A stretch of 25,241 nt of DNA. Origin: a virus. The translations under genes and the position numbers were made by a program. Of this stretch, positions 1 to 5,649 are shown piece after piece; the stretch's first letter is position 1; each line of letters begins with the position of its first letter. The stretch covers positions 1 through 25,241 of the IMG/VR virus record IMGVR_UViG_3300007734_000509; one strand, given 5' to 3'. Under the pieces are notes generated by a model. It was not told the origin of the DNA, made no database searches, and saw nothing but the letters and a program-made list of their open reading frames with translations.

Positions 1-109
1 AAATAGTTATATTATTAAATGGTAAATCAGCTTTAAATAATCTCCATACTATTTTTTGTTTATCAAAATCACTAAATGGATTAAGAATTGTAAATGAAAA
101 ATTTATCAT
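1..109 (-). CDS. hypothetical protein, N-terminal part only (runs off left edge)
   Basis: An open frame begins at the ATG whose first base is 109 and stays open for 36 codons to the window edge. The start shares a base with the TAA stop of the upstream hydrolase gene (TAATG junction), and AAGGATGG lies a little upstream as a possible ribosome site. The visible N-terminus starts MINFSFTILNPFSD and is rich in aromatic residues. The position directly after an endolysin gene would suit a lysis accessory gene, but nothing visible proves that. Function is not recognised. Confidence 0.55.
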   Translation of the reverse strand, partial: MINFSFTILNPFSDFDKQKIVWRLFKADLPFNNITI

Positions 110-489
110 TAGTAAAACACCATCCTTCCTATGTGCGTTTTCTTGCGTTTACCGAACCATTCTTTCTTTGGCGGTATTGAGTCATCATGGAAATATAAAG
201 CATTTGCAACTGGGTTAGCATATTTATTATGAACAATCGTATCAATAACAAGTAGTTTAGTCTCCAGATACGCTTTTTCATTAACTGGATTGTGGGACTC
301 ATCTTGCACAGCAAACTGATTATTAGAATAAACGACAGAACATACATCACGACCCCAACGACCAGAACGCACTCTATTGCGAATAACATTTATCACACCT
401 ACCTTTTCTTCTAGTGAACGAGTATTGACCTCATGATACACCGCAGTAGCATAACATGCAACATCTAACTCTAAATTATGAATATCCAT
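109..489 (-). CDS. SleB-like cell wall hydrolase (endolysin)
   Basis: This 126-residue protein looks like the catalytic core of the SleB/Hydrolase_2 family, which cleaves the glycan strand of peptidoglycan as a lytic transglycosylase. A conserved helix carries YHE (likely catalytic Glu20). It is followed by the family pattern VGVINVIRNRV (30-40), then VCSVVYSNNQFAV (49-61) and a C-terminal NALYFHDD segment. There is no signal peptide or membrane segment, so release to the cell wall would need a holin, which was not identified. The start at 489 overlaps the TAA of the upstream gene and has no clear Shine-Dalgarno, which suggests translational coupling. It is probably the lysis enzyme of the phage, although it sits in a leftward operon headed by recombination genes. 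Confidence 0.85.
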   Translation of the reverse strand: MDIHNLELDVACYATAVYHEVNTRSLEEKVGVINVIRNRVRSGRWGRDVCSVVYSNNQFAVQDESHNPVNEKAYLETKLLVIDTIVHNKYANPVANALYFHDDSIPPKKEWFGKRKKTHIGRMVFY

Positions 490-821
490 TATGGTTTATA
501 AGTATTATACACAATAGGATGCACCACTTCTGGCGTTAAAATATCCACAATTTTTCTTCTAATAGAATCTTTATGTATATTCACTATAAAACAACATAGG
601 TCTAATAAATCACTATTAGTAAATAACCATTTAATGGCGTCTATCCTACTATCTGCATTAATTTGATGGTCATATTTTGTATTTTTACTTAAATCAAAAT
701 TAGGTCTTTGCCTATATAAAGCATCTTCTACTGCTTTCATAAGAATACATGTCATTAACTTGCCTTCTGGGGTATGTGCCAACATACTGTTATCATCGTT
801 ATCAATTATATCTTCTAACAT
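489..821 (-). CDS. hypothetical protein, 110 aa
   Basis: This soluble protein of 110 residues starts at 821 behind a good ribosome site (AGGAGG, 5-6 bases from the ATG). It ends in a TAATG overlap with the hydrolase gene, so the two are almost certainly co-translated. The N-terminal third is acidic (MLEDIIDNDDN). The middle, LTNSDLLDLCCFIVNIHKDSIRRKIV-like region, looks helical. I recognise no domain. It is the first leftward gene after pqqA, which is transcribed away from it, and may be reached by readthrough from the promoter at 2863-2891 or by a promoter in 822-935. Confidence 0.65.
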   Translation of the reverse strand: MLEDIIDNDDNSMLAHTPEGKLMTCILMKAVEDALYRQRPNFDLSKNTKYDHQINADSRIDAIKWLFTNSDLLDLCCFIVNIHKDSIRRKIVDILTPEVVHPIVYNTYKP

Positions 822-864
822 ATTGCCTCCTGATTTTCCTTAGGGTTATATAATTACTTTTTTA

Positions 865-893
865 TTGACTTTGCCTGTAAAAACCACGAAAAT
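865..893 (+). promoter_or_regulatory. weak candidate promoter for pqqA
   Basis: TTGACT (865-870, five of six consensus bases) is followed after 17 bases by GAAAAT (888-893), which is only a partial -10. A second possible -10, TATACA at 896-901, would need TTGCCT at 871 as its -35 with a 19-base gap. The region is non-coding and lies just upstream of pqqA, so a promoter is expected here, but neither match is strong. Confidence 0.35.
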
Positions 894-901
894 TGTATAC
901 A

Positions 902-916
902 CAAGCAAACTGCTTG
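902..916 (+). promoter_or_regulatory. leader hairpin upstream of the pqqA ribosome site
   Basis: CAAGCA (902-907) and TGCTTG (911-916) are perfect inverted copies around a three-base AAC loop. They end seven bases before the AAGGA ribosome site of pqqA. The hairpin could stabilise the short mRNA or be a protein site. This is a sequence observation only. Confidence 0.4.
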
Positions 917-935
917 GACTTTTAAGGACATTATC

Positions 936-1007
936 ATGTGGACAAAACCATCAGCAACTGAAATGCGTTTCGGCTTTGAAGTAACTATGTACGTTATGAA
1001 CAAGTAG
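936..1007 (+). CDS. pqqA: PqqA, precursor peptide of pyrroloquinoline quinone
   Basis: A 23-codon gene encodes a peptide beginning MWTKP and containing MRFGFEVTMY, the hallmark of PqqA. In this family PqqE, with the chaperone PqqD, joins the Glu and Tyr of the E-V-T-x-Y motif; these atoms become PQQ. Here they are Glu15 and Tyr19 with the correct three-residue gap. Length (usual 22-26), the N-terminal MWxKP and a basic C-terminus all fit. AAGGA lies seven bases before the ATG. Codons such as TTC, GGC, TAC and AAC differ from the T-ending style of neighbouring genes, which suggests acquisition from a host. No pqqB-E gene is visible, so the peptide would be matured by host enzymes. It sits alone on the plus strand between two minus-strand genes and is followed by a terminator. 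Confidence 0.9.
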   Translation: MWTKPSATEMRFGFEVTMYVMNK

Positions 1008-1023
1008 TGTGTATAGTGTGTAT

Positions 1024-1061
1024 GGGGATGCTCCTAAAATGGAACATCCTCATTTTCTTTT
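1024..1061 (+). terminator. intrinsic terminator after pqqA
   Basis: GGGGATGCTCC (1024-1034) pairs with GGAACATCCTC (1041-1051) with one mismatch and one G-T pair around a TAAAAT loop. ATTTTCTTTT follows. The T-run lies only on the plus-strand side, so it stops rightward transcripts from pqqA but not the leftward operon. Its right half overlaps the last codons of the minus-strand gene ending at 1034. Two tandem AGTGTGTAT copies (1006-1023) lie between the pqqA stop and the stem. Confidence 0.7.
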
Positions 1062-1270
1062 GCAACTTCACGTTGAGCTTCTGAATTACTTTCTTTTAGT
1101 TGTGCACTTCCAGAAATAAACTTACCATTTTTACCTTCACGAATCCAACCAGAAATTCTAAACTCAATACCGTCAAGATTTAGGTTTCCAGTGTAATCTG
1201 GTCGTTTAGGATTGTCGCCCTTATTGTTTTTAAATAAAGTAAACGTATTTGTATTGTCGTATTCTGCCAT
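1034..1270 (-). CDS. small protein with SSB-like C-terminal tip
   Basis: This 78-residue protein has a beta-rich middle (TGNLNLDGIEFRISGWIR, then GKFISGSAQL), a hydrophilic linker and an acidic end, ENEDVPF. That ending resembles the D-D-x-P-F tip by which bacterial single-stranded DNA-binding proteins recruit recombination and replication partners. The protein is shorter than a classical SSB and is not clearly an OB-fold by eye. It lies downstream of the exonuclease and Erf genes, which supports a ssDNA-handling role. The start at 1270 follows GGGGAA. Calling it an SSB substitute is an inference. Confidence 0.6.
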   Translation of the reverse strand: MAEYDNTNTFTLFKNNKGDNPKRPDYTGNLNLDGIEFRISGWIREGKNGKFISGSAQLKESNSEAQREVAKENEDVPF

Positions 1271-1271
1271 G

Positions 1272-1520
1272 TTAGTTCCCCATTGTGTTAATTAAATTAT
1301 CAATTGATTTATTATGTTTTTTAGTATAATAATTTTTATAAAAGTTTGCTACTGTGCTACCTGTAAAGTTATCAGGATTACGCTTAATTAATTGACCAAT
1401 AACTTTATCTAATCTTTCCATGTACTCTTCTTGCTTTTCTAAAGACAGTTCATCAAATGTTTGTGCATGTAATCCACTAGATGCTTTTATTAATGCTTGC
1501 CTTTCTATGTCATTAAACAT
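1272..1520 (-). CDS. hypothetical protein, 82 aa
   Basis: The start overlaps the TAA of the exonuclease gene (TAATG), with AAGGAGATTAAG just upstream as ribosome site, so the two are coupled. The 82 residues are mostly helical and highly charged (LSLEKQEEYMERLDKVIGQL). No catalytic motif or membrane segment is visible. Its place between exonuclease and SSB-like genes suggests a recombination accessory factor, but function is unknown. Confidence 0.65.
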   Translation of the reverse strand: MFNDIERQALIKASSGLHAQTFDELSLEKQEEYMERLDKVIGQLIKRNPDNFTGSTVANFYKNYYTKKHNKSIDNLINTMGN

Positions 1521-2122
1521 TACTTAATCTCCTTAAGTTTATTAATTACCTCATCCACTTCTTTTAAAAACTGCTGCACTTCCACTTCTAATTCTTTTTG
1601 ATATACAGGGTCTGCTTCTATACGTTTTACAAATATCTGTAAATGTTTTGGAAACATTGGGTGGTAACTCACAAAGTCACACCACTTACGACCTGTCACC
1701 AAAAGTTGAAACTGTACTTGAGGAACGTACTTACTTGGAATATCTTGTGTCATCAATGTTTCAGTATGCGTACTTCCCATAGGGCACTTAATCTCAAGAA
1801 TACCATCATCACCTACCATGCCATCAGGACTAGCACCAGCTTCCAAAGTTGGATGTTTAACAAATCCTACCTCTTCCACTTCCCCATGTTCTTGCACATA
1901 CCTTTCCCTAGCAAATTGTTCTCTATCTATACCGTCTTGCATTGCTTGGTTAATATAAGACTCTTGCCTTTCTCCAGTTAATCTTTCGCTTACTAACTGA
2001 ATCTTGTAGTTACGCCTAGACGCAGATTCACCACTCTTAATTTTTGCTAATACATCAGCTACACGACTGGCTGTGACCAAACCTAGTCTTGCTTGAAACC
2101 ACTCTTCTGAACGCTGTTCCAT
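1520..2122 (-). CDS. YqaJ / lambda-type 5'-3' exonuclease
   Basis: This 200-residue PD-(D/E)XK exonuclease belongs to the YqaJ viral recombinase family. It starts with the family signature QRSEEWFQARLGLVTAS (3-19). The catalytic core is ASPDG...ILEIKCP, giving Asp100, Glu110 and Lys112, and VPQVQFQLLVTG forms the conserved Gln helix near residues 132-143. Such enzymes digest one strand of duplex ends to leave the 3' overhang used by an annealing protein, here the Erf product encoded immediately upstream (TAATG overlap at 2122). Together they form a two-component recombination module like lambda Exo/Beta. Length matches the family. Confidence 0.92.
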   Translation of the reverse strand: MEQRSEEWFQARLGLVTASRVADVLAKIKSGESASRRNYKIQLVSERLTGERQESYINQAMQDGIDREQFARERYVQEHGEVEEVGFVKHPTLEAGASPDGMVGDDGILEIKCPMGSTHTETLMTQDIPSKYVPQVQFQLLVTGRKWCDFVSYHPMFPKHLQIFVKRIEADPVYQKELEVEVQQFLKEVDEVINKLKEIK

Positions 2123-2541
2123 TAGATAAAGTCCTCCGCTTTAGTATCTTTCATATTAATCACAGCACCCGCACTAGCATCAATAGCATCATGCTCTACA
2201 ATCTCAAAAGCATTAGTCCATAAATATCTACGCAAGTAAGTTTGTACTGCACCTAAGTTTTGAACCTCATGGCAACCTTTTAAAGCAGCACTTGACATAG
2301 GGCATTTAAACTCAATAAATTGTGTAGCATCATTCATATCTGTAACAGTTAAGACTGCAATGTCTGTATAAAATGTGACTGTGCCACAAATACCCACCTC
2401 ATTACAAATCTCTTGAATGGTAGGTAAGAAATCACCTAACTCAAAATATTTGTATCCAGCAAACTTATTATGACCAGACTTCTTAAGGTCTGCTACTTGT
2501 AACTTTAATCTTGCTTTCATTAATTTACTGTGTATGCTCAT
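2122..2541 (-). CDS. erf: Erf-family single-strand annealing protein
   Basis: The ERF family signature is visible: HNKFAGYKYFELGDFLP (24-40), a middle strand pair, and the GAVQTYLRRYLWTNAFEI block (97-114), matching the family G-x-x-x-T-Y-x-R-R-Y pattern. Erf proteins form rings on ssDNA, promote annealing and circularise phage genomes. I place the start at 2541 because GGGGAG sits six bases upstream and family similarity begins there; a longer frame reaches 2655 but would overlap the upstream gene deeply. At 139 residues it lacks the longer C-terminal tail seen in P22 Erf. It overlaps the upstream gene by 17 bases. Confidence 0.88.
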   Translation of the reverse strand: MSIHSKLMKARLKLQVADLKKSGHNKFAGYKYFELGDFLPTIQEICNEVGICGTVTFYTDIAVLTVTDMNDATQFIEFKCPMSSAALKGCHEVQNLGAVQTYLRRYLWTNAFEIVEHDAIDASAGAVINMKDTKAEDFI

Positions 2542-2722
2542 CTTTTTCTCCCCTGTTACATAATTTAATGTCTCTAATACTTCTTTCTGATGTTTCTCCA
2601 TCATTACTTGGTCGTAATGTTGTCTTTGGCTCATTTGCTTTCTCCCATTTATCATTATCCTCTTTCAATTCTTTTACAAGGTCAGAAAGAATTAATGCTA
2701 TATGTTTTAAATTATTCTCCAT
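2525..2722 (-). CDS. hypothetical protein, 65 aa
   Basis: This small, very polar protein starts at 2722 (MENNLKHIALILSDLVKEL) with a GGGGAT ribosome site. Its N-terminal third is an amphipathic helix; the remainder is a charged, likely disordered tail. The start overlaps the 3' end of the small membrane-protein gene by 16 bases, and the stop overlaps the erf start. The tight packing supports it as a real early gene. No family recognised. Confidence 0.6.
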   Translation of the reverse strand: MENNLKHIALILSDLVKELKEDNDKWEKANEPKTTLRPSNDGETSERSIRDIKLCNRGEKDEHTQ

Positions 2723-2838
2723 ATAAAATATCCCCAAAATATTACTGTAAAACATCCTACCACATAATAAAACTTTTGTGTAAACTTTTTTTGCAATTTT
2801 TCATTAGTAGTAATTCTTATAAATCTATTTAAATTCAT
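2707..2838 (-). CDS. small single-span membrane protein, 43 aa
   Basis: This gene is the first of the leftward operon. AGGAG lies six bases before the ATG at 2838, and the stop TAA is at 2709-2707. The 43-residue product has a basic N-terminal half (MNLNRFIRITTNEKLQKKF) and one hydrophobic segment, YYVVGCFTVIFWGYFIW (24-40). One transmembrane helix with the N-terminus inside is predicted. Early small membrane proteins of phages often affect host membranes or superinfection, but no specific function can be read here. Confidence 0.6.
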   Translation of the reverse strand: MNLNRFIRITTNEKLQKKFTQKFYYVVGCFTVIFWGYFIWRII

Positions 2839-2862
2839 ATTCACTCCTAAATTTGAAAACAC

Positions 2863-2891
2863 ACTATACTCCTACTTTAATAAATTGTCAA
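2863..2891 (-). promoter_or_regulatory. leftward early promoter (PL-like)
   Basis: On the minus strand TTGACA (2891-2886) is followed after exactly 17 bases by TATAGT (2868-2863). This is a near-consensus sigma-70 promoter 25 bases upstream of the first gene of the leftward recombination/lysis operon. Its -35 is part of a 10-bp inverted repeat shared with the divergent promoter. Confidence 0.85.
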
Positions 2892-2946
2892 TAGGTATTT
2901 TAATTAATAATATTTATCCAACTTCTCTATTGACAAGATTTGACAA
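2885..2946. promoter_or_regulatory. putative operator region between divergent promoters
   Basis: TTGTCAATAG (2885-2894) and CTATTGACAA (2927-2936) are perfect inverted copies, each covering a -35 box. A further TTGACAA at 2940-2946 repeats the one at 2930-2936 with a 10-bp step, one helical turn. The 32 bases between the inverted arms are almost pure A/T. The arrangement suits a repressor that shuts both promoters; the Cro-like protein encoded just to the right is the obvious candidate ligand. Confidence 0.5.
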
Positions 2947-2958
2947 CTATGCTATAGT
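2930..2958 (+). promoter_or_regulatory. rightward early promoter (PR-like)
   Basis: TTGACA (2930-2935), a 17-base gap and TATAGT (2953-2958) make a near-consensus sigma-70 promoter 29 bases before the cro-like ATG. It is the mirror image of the leftward promoter, with the same -10 hexamer and the same spacing. Confidence 0.85.
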
Positions 2959-2987
2959 CGCTATTCATTTCAATCAAGGAGAGCAAG

Positions 2988-3185
2988 ATGACCTTTCAAG
3001 AAGCGGTAGCACACTTTCATAACTCAAGACGTAAGATGGCATATGCCTTAGACATATCTATTCAGGCAGTTCAGAATTGGGCAAAGAATCCTGAAAAGCC
3101 AATTCCAAATAAACGAGCAGAACAAATTGAAGAAGTGTTAATTAAAAGAAGACAGGCAGAAACAATTCCGCAAGCAACAGAGTAA
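2988..3185 (+). CDS. Cro-like helix-turn-helix regulator
   Basis: This 65-residue protein has the layout of phage Cro repressors: TFQEAVAHF, then a helix-turn-helix RRKMAYALDISIQAVQNWAK (residues 14-33, recognition helix IQAVQNW), followed by a PIPNKRAEQIEEVL helix. It starts behind AAGGAGAGCAAG and is the first gene from the rightward promoter. It probably binds the symmetrical site between the two promoters to lower early transcription. No CI-type repressor or integrase gene is visible in the window, so whether the phage is temperate cannot be judged. Confidence 0.8.
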   Translation: MTFQEAVAHFHNSRRKMAYALDISIQAVQNWAKNPEKPIPNKRAEQIEEVLIKRRQAETIPQATE

Positions 3186-3194
3186 GGGGATTAT

Positions 3195-3785
3195 ATGAGA
3201 ATTAAAAATTGGGAAAGGTTTCAGCATTACACTCCCATGAATCCACGTTTTCAAAAAAAGATGACTTGGTTTAAAGTTTATGGCGATGATTTATTGAACG
3301 ACCCTGACTTTATGAACCTTTCAGACGAATGTCAAGCTATGCTAGCAAAGTGCTGGTGTCTTGCTAGCAGAAAAAATGGTGAATTACCAGATATAGATGG
3401 CATAGCTTTTGCCTTAAGAAAGGATAAAGCCTTTGTAATTAAGACTTTAGGTAAGTTATCATCATGGTTGCTAGCAGAAGGCTATCAGCTTGCTACCATA
3501 GAAAAAGAAAAAGAAAAAGAAAAAGAAATATCTATAGTTCATTTTGATACATTTTGGAATTTGTATCCAAGAAAAGTTGCTAAAGATTTATGTCTTCAAA
3601 AATGGAAGTCAAAGAAACTTGACAAAATAGGTGAACAAATTATTAATCATGTTAAAGTTATGAAAGAAACAAAACAATGGAAAGATAGTGATGGTCAATT
3701 CATTCCTATGCCATTAACTTATATAAACCAAGCAAGATGGGAAGATGGTAAAAAAGTTAAAAATGTTTGGGAAGGTGGCATTTAA
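3195..3785 (+). CDS. O-like replication initiation protein
   Basis: The 196-residue product has two domains joined by a charged linker. The N-terminal half (about 1-100) resembles the winged-helix of phage replication organisers (MTWFKVYGDDLLNDPDFMNLSDE...). The linker is EKEKEKEKE (103-111). The C-terminal half carries FDTFWNLYPRKVAKDLCLQKW (117-137) and PLTYINQARWED (173-184), the pattern common to phage initiator/helicase-loader tails. This matches lambda O, where the first half binds origin repeats and the second recruits the helicase. The gene contains candidate origin repeats exactly between the two domains. The next gene, a DnaB-like helicase, overlaps it at TAATG. Confidence 0.78.
   Translation: MRIKNWERFQHYTPMNPRFQKKMTWFKVYGDDLLNDPDFMNLSDECQAMLAKCWCLASRKNGELPDIDGIAFALRKDKAFVIKTLGKLSSWLLAEGYQLATIEKEKEKEKEISIVHFDTFWNLYPRKVAKDLCLQKWKSKKLDKIGEQIINHVKVMKETKQWKDSDGQFIPMPLTYINQARWEDGKKVKNVWEGGI
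3340..3530. other. candidate replication origin inside the O-like gene
   Basis: TGCTAGCA occurs at 3340, 3362 and 3469, with a near-copy TGCTACCA at 3491. Both pairs are exactly 22 bp apart, and related TGCT/GGCT words lie midway at 3351 and 3480, giving an 11-bp step. A purine tract of four GAAAAA copies (3501-3524) follows. The word falls in two different reading frames, so protein sequence does not explain it. Repeats followed by an A-rich tract in the middle of the initiator gene is the layout of the lambda origin. Confidence 0.6.
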
Positions 3786-4702
3786 TGAATTTAGGTCAAG
3801 TAATTGATAAACTCACAGTTACTCAAGATACAGTTACAAAATTTTATAACGAAGGATATGGACATGCAGAGTTTAAGGTTAAAAGTACGGATATATTTGC
3901 TGATGATTTGGTCAAGTATTTTGGTGAGGAAATTCATAGTGGCAAATCACTTGGCTGGGTTAAGACGGAAGATAAGTTTAGGGTTAGGGCTTCGGAACTA
4001 ACTATTCTTACTGGTGTATCAGGTCATGGTAAGTCTATGTGGTTATCACAAGTCATATTGTCTATGATGAAACAGAATACTAAATGTTTAATAGCTTCTT
4101 TAGAAATGCGACCTGTTTTAACATTAGCTCGTATGGTGACACAGACATTAGGTTCACCAGAGCCAACAGATGAATATATACATAAGTTTTGTGAACGTGC
4201 TAAAGACAAGTTATATATTTACGATCAAACAGGTGTAACTACTTCACAAGATATGATTGCTACGTTATACTATGGAAAACATATTTTAGGTGTAGATGTA
4301 TTTGTTATAGATAGTTTGATGAAGCTGAATGATATATCTGAAGAAAGTTTAGATGCACAAAAAAGATTTGTTAATACTTTGGCAGTAGTATGTCGTGATT
4401 TAAACATACACATATTTTTAGTGGCTCATACTCGTAAAATGAAAGATGAAACTGATATACCTGATGCAACAGATTTGATGGGCTCAAGTCATCTGCGTAA
4501 TTTATGTGACTCACTTATCCTATGCTGGCGTAACCGCAGTAAAGAAAAATTAATAGAGGTAGGAAACACATCTGAAGCAGAATTAAAGATTATTCCAGAT
4601 GCAAAAGTTTTCGTTCAGAAGCAACGTAATGCTCAATGGGAAGGTGCGTTTAACTTTTGGTATGACCAAAAATCATTAAAATATTTAGAATCACCAAAAT
4701 GA
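3785..4702 (+). CDS. DnaB-like replicative helicase (RecA-fold ATPase)
   Basis: This 305-residue protein contains only the ATPase half of a DnaB/T7 gp4-type helicase plus a short N-terminal segment. Walker A is GVSGHGKS (77-84), the SLEM motif is at 105-108, Walker B is VFVID (172-176), and VAHTRK (213-218) plus GSSHLRNLCDSL (233-244) are the later DnaB motifs; the C-terminal KQRNAQWEGAFNFWYD is also typical. It would unwind DNA at the fork after loading by the O-like protein. I use ATG 3785, which overlaps the upstream TAA and follows GGAAGGTGG, rather than an in-frame TTG at 3767. The full DnaB N-terminal domain is absent. Confidence 0.87.
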   Translation: MNLGQVIDKLTVTQDTVTKFYNEGYGHAEFKVKSTDIFADDLVKYFGEEIHSGKSLGWVKTEDKFRVRASELTILTGVSGHGKSMWLSQVILSMMKQNTKCLIASLEMRPVLTLARMVTQTLGSPEPTDEYIHKFCERAKDKLYIYDQTGVTTSQDMIATLYYGKHILGVDVFVIDSLMKLNDISEESLDAQKRFVNTLAVVCRDLNIHIFLVAHTRKMKDETDIPDATDLMGSSHLRNLCDSLILCWRNRSKEKLIEVGNTSEAELKIIPDAKVFVQKQRNAQWEGAFNFWYDQKSLKYLESPK

Positions 4703-4875
4703 CTGTAAATGAATTTATAAAAGAATGTAAAAAATTATTTGGTGATAATATTGCTTATAAAGCAACTTCTAAAGATGGTGTAGTATTTAAAAATAAATGG
4801 AGAGACAGTTATGATACGATGGAGCTTGAATCAACAGAACCTAAACAATTTATTCGAGAAAATAAAAACACTTGA
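4699..4875 (+). CDS. hypothetical protein, 58 aa
   Basis: The ATG lies within the helicase stop (ATGA overlap), and the frame runs 58 codons to TGA 4873-4875. Its last 65 bases overlap the start of the ninB gene. The protein is mixed-charge (MTVNEFIKECKKLFGDNI...) with no recognised domain. The overlaps at both ends suggest a genuine small gene coupled to its neighbours. Confidence 0.55.
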   Translation: MTVNEFIKECKKLFGDNIAYKATSKDGVVFKNKWRDSYDTMELESTEPKQFIRENKNT

Positions 4876-5164
4876 CTTTACTAAACGATGGAAGGTAAAC
4901 ATTAGTGAGGAGAAAACGGTCAGGTCTCTTGAATCCAATGAGAGATTATGGGCTTTGTATAATTCTATAGGTAATTATTTGGGAGAAGACGCTACTACAA
5001 TACATGAGCTTATGGGGTATAAGTTTTTAAGAGAACAACGTGAAATATGTGGTAATCCTGTAGAGCTTATTAAGTCAACTACAAAGTTGGATAGTAAACA
5101 GATGGCGGAGTATCAAGAAAACATTGAACGTTGGGCTAGTCAGTTAGGTTGGAGTTTTGAGTAA
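4811..5164 (+). CDS. ninB: NinB-like recombination protein
   Basis: The 117-residue product resembles NinB (Orf) of lambdoid phages, a DNA-binding recombination mediator that can stand in for RecFOR in loading recombinase onto ssDNA. Family traits are RWKVNISEEKTVRSLESNERLWALYNSIG (the NinB 'R-S-x-x-Q/E-N-x-x-x-W' region) and a downstream helix with FLREQREICGN. A GGAGAG site lies seven bases before ATG 4811. Its location between helicase and a YbcO-type nuclease is the standard 'nin' region order. Confidence 0.82.
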   Translation: MIRWSLNQQNLNNLFEKIKTLDFTKRWKVNISEEKTVRSLESNERLWALYNSIGNYLGEDATTIHELMGYKFLREQREICGNPVELIKSTTKLDSKQMAEYQENIERWASQLGWSFE

Positions 5165-5450
5165 TTACAGAAACAAGAAACTACTTGAATTAGTTCGTGA
5201 CTTTCCCTGTGCTATGTGTGGTAGAGAAGACGGAACAGTTTGTGCGTCTCACTCTAATCAACAGCGTGATGGTAAAGGCACAGGAATTAAGGCTCATGAC
5301 TATCGCATCGCTAGTCTTTGTTATGCTTGCCATGATATGATAGACAATCACAAAGAGTTAAGTAGAACAGAAAAGGTAGAAGCATGGGAACAGGCTCATC
5401 GTAAAACTATAGGTTGGTTATTTGAGAAAGGAAAAATTAAAATTGGGTAA
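5157..5450 (+). CDS. YbcO-like zinc-binding nuclease (DUF1364 type)
   Basis: This 97-residue protein resembles the DUF1364/YbcO group of lambdoid phages, structurally HNH-like nucleases that bind a metal. CAMC (Cys18, Cys21), the ASHSNQ segment with His32 and the CYACHDMID block (Cys55, Cys58, His59, Asp60) are all present. The role is presumably DNA processing during recombination. The start is TTG at 5157, inside the end of ninB; no ATG suits. The ribosome site is close and poor, so translation may be coupled to ninB. Confidence 0.75.
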   Translation: MSNYRNKKLLELVRDFPCAMCGREDGTVCASHSNQQRDGKGTGIKAHDYRIASLCYACHDMIDNHKELSRTEKVEAWEQAHRKTIGWLFEKGKIKIG

Positions 5451-5649
5451 AGGTTCTACGAGAAGACCGTTGTTAATTTCTGAAACAGAAATAGAAAGCA
5501 ATTGGAACAAAATATTTAAACGAAAAGAAAACAGTCCTGACGTATCACCACACGCTTATGAATATGAATTAAACAAGTCCACAGGTGAAGTAGAAAAACG
5601 TTTTAAAGAAGGATTTGAAAAACCTAACGGAGATCAATTTGGCGACTAG
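5443..5649 (+). CDS. hypothetical nin-region protein, 68 aa
   Basis: I choose TTG 5443 because the product then begins M-GKGSTRRP, a start I recognise from many small phage proteins, and AAAGGA lies ten bases upstream; a TTG at 5422 is possible. The protein is highly charged with a conserved-looking ESNWNKIFKRK segment. It overlaps the end of the YbcO-like gene and the beginning of the next gene. Function unknown. Confidence 0.55.
   Translation: MGKGSTRRPLLISETEIESNWNKIFKRKENSPDVSPHAYEYELNKSTGEVEKRFKEGFEKPNGDQFGD

Noticed and set aside
1643-1981. 112-codon plus-strand frame across the exonuclease gene
   Set aside because: It is the opposite strand of a clear YqaJ nuclease, has low-complexity composition and no ribosome site.
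2542-2655. Extended N-terminus for the Erf protein from ATG 2655
   Set aside because: Family similarity and a good ribosome site favour 2541; the extension would lie wholly within the coupled 65-residue gene.
3501-3530. (GAAAAA)4 as a phase-variable slippage tract
   Set aside because: The unit is six bases long, so gain or loss keeps the reading frame; it better fits a linker plus an A-rich origin element.
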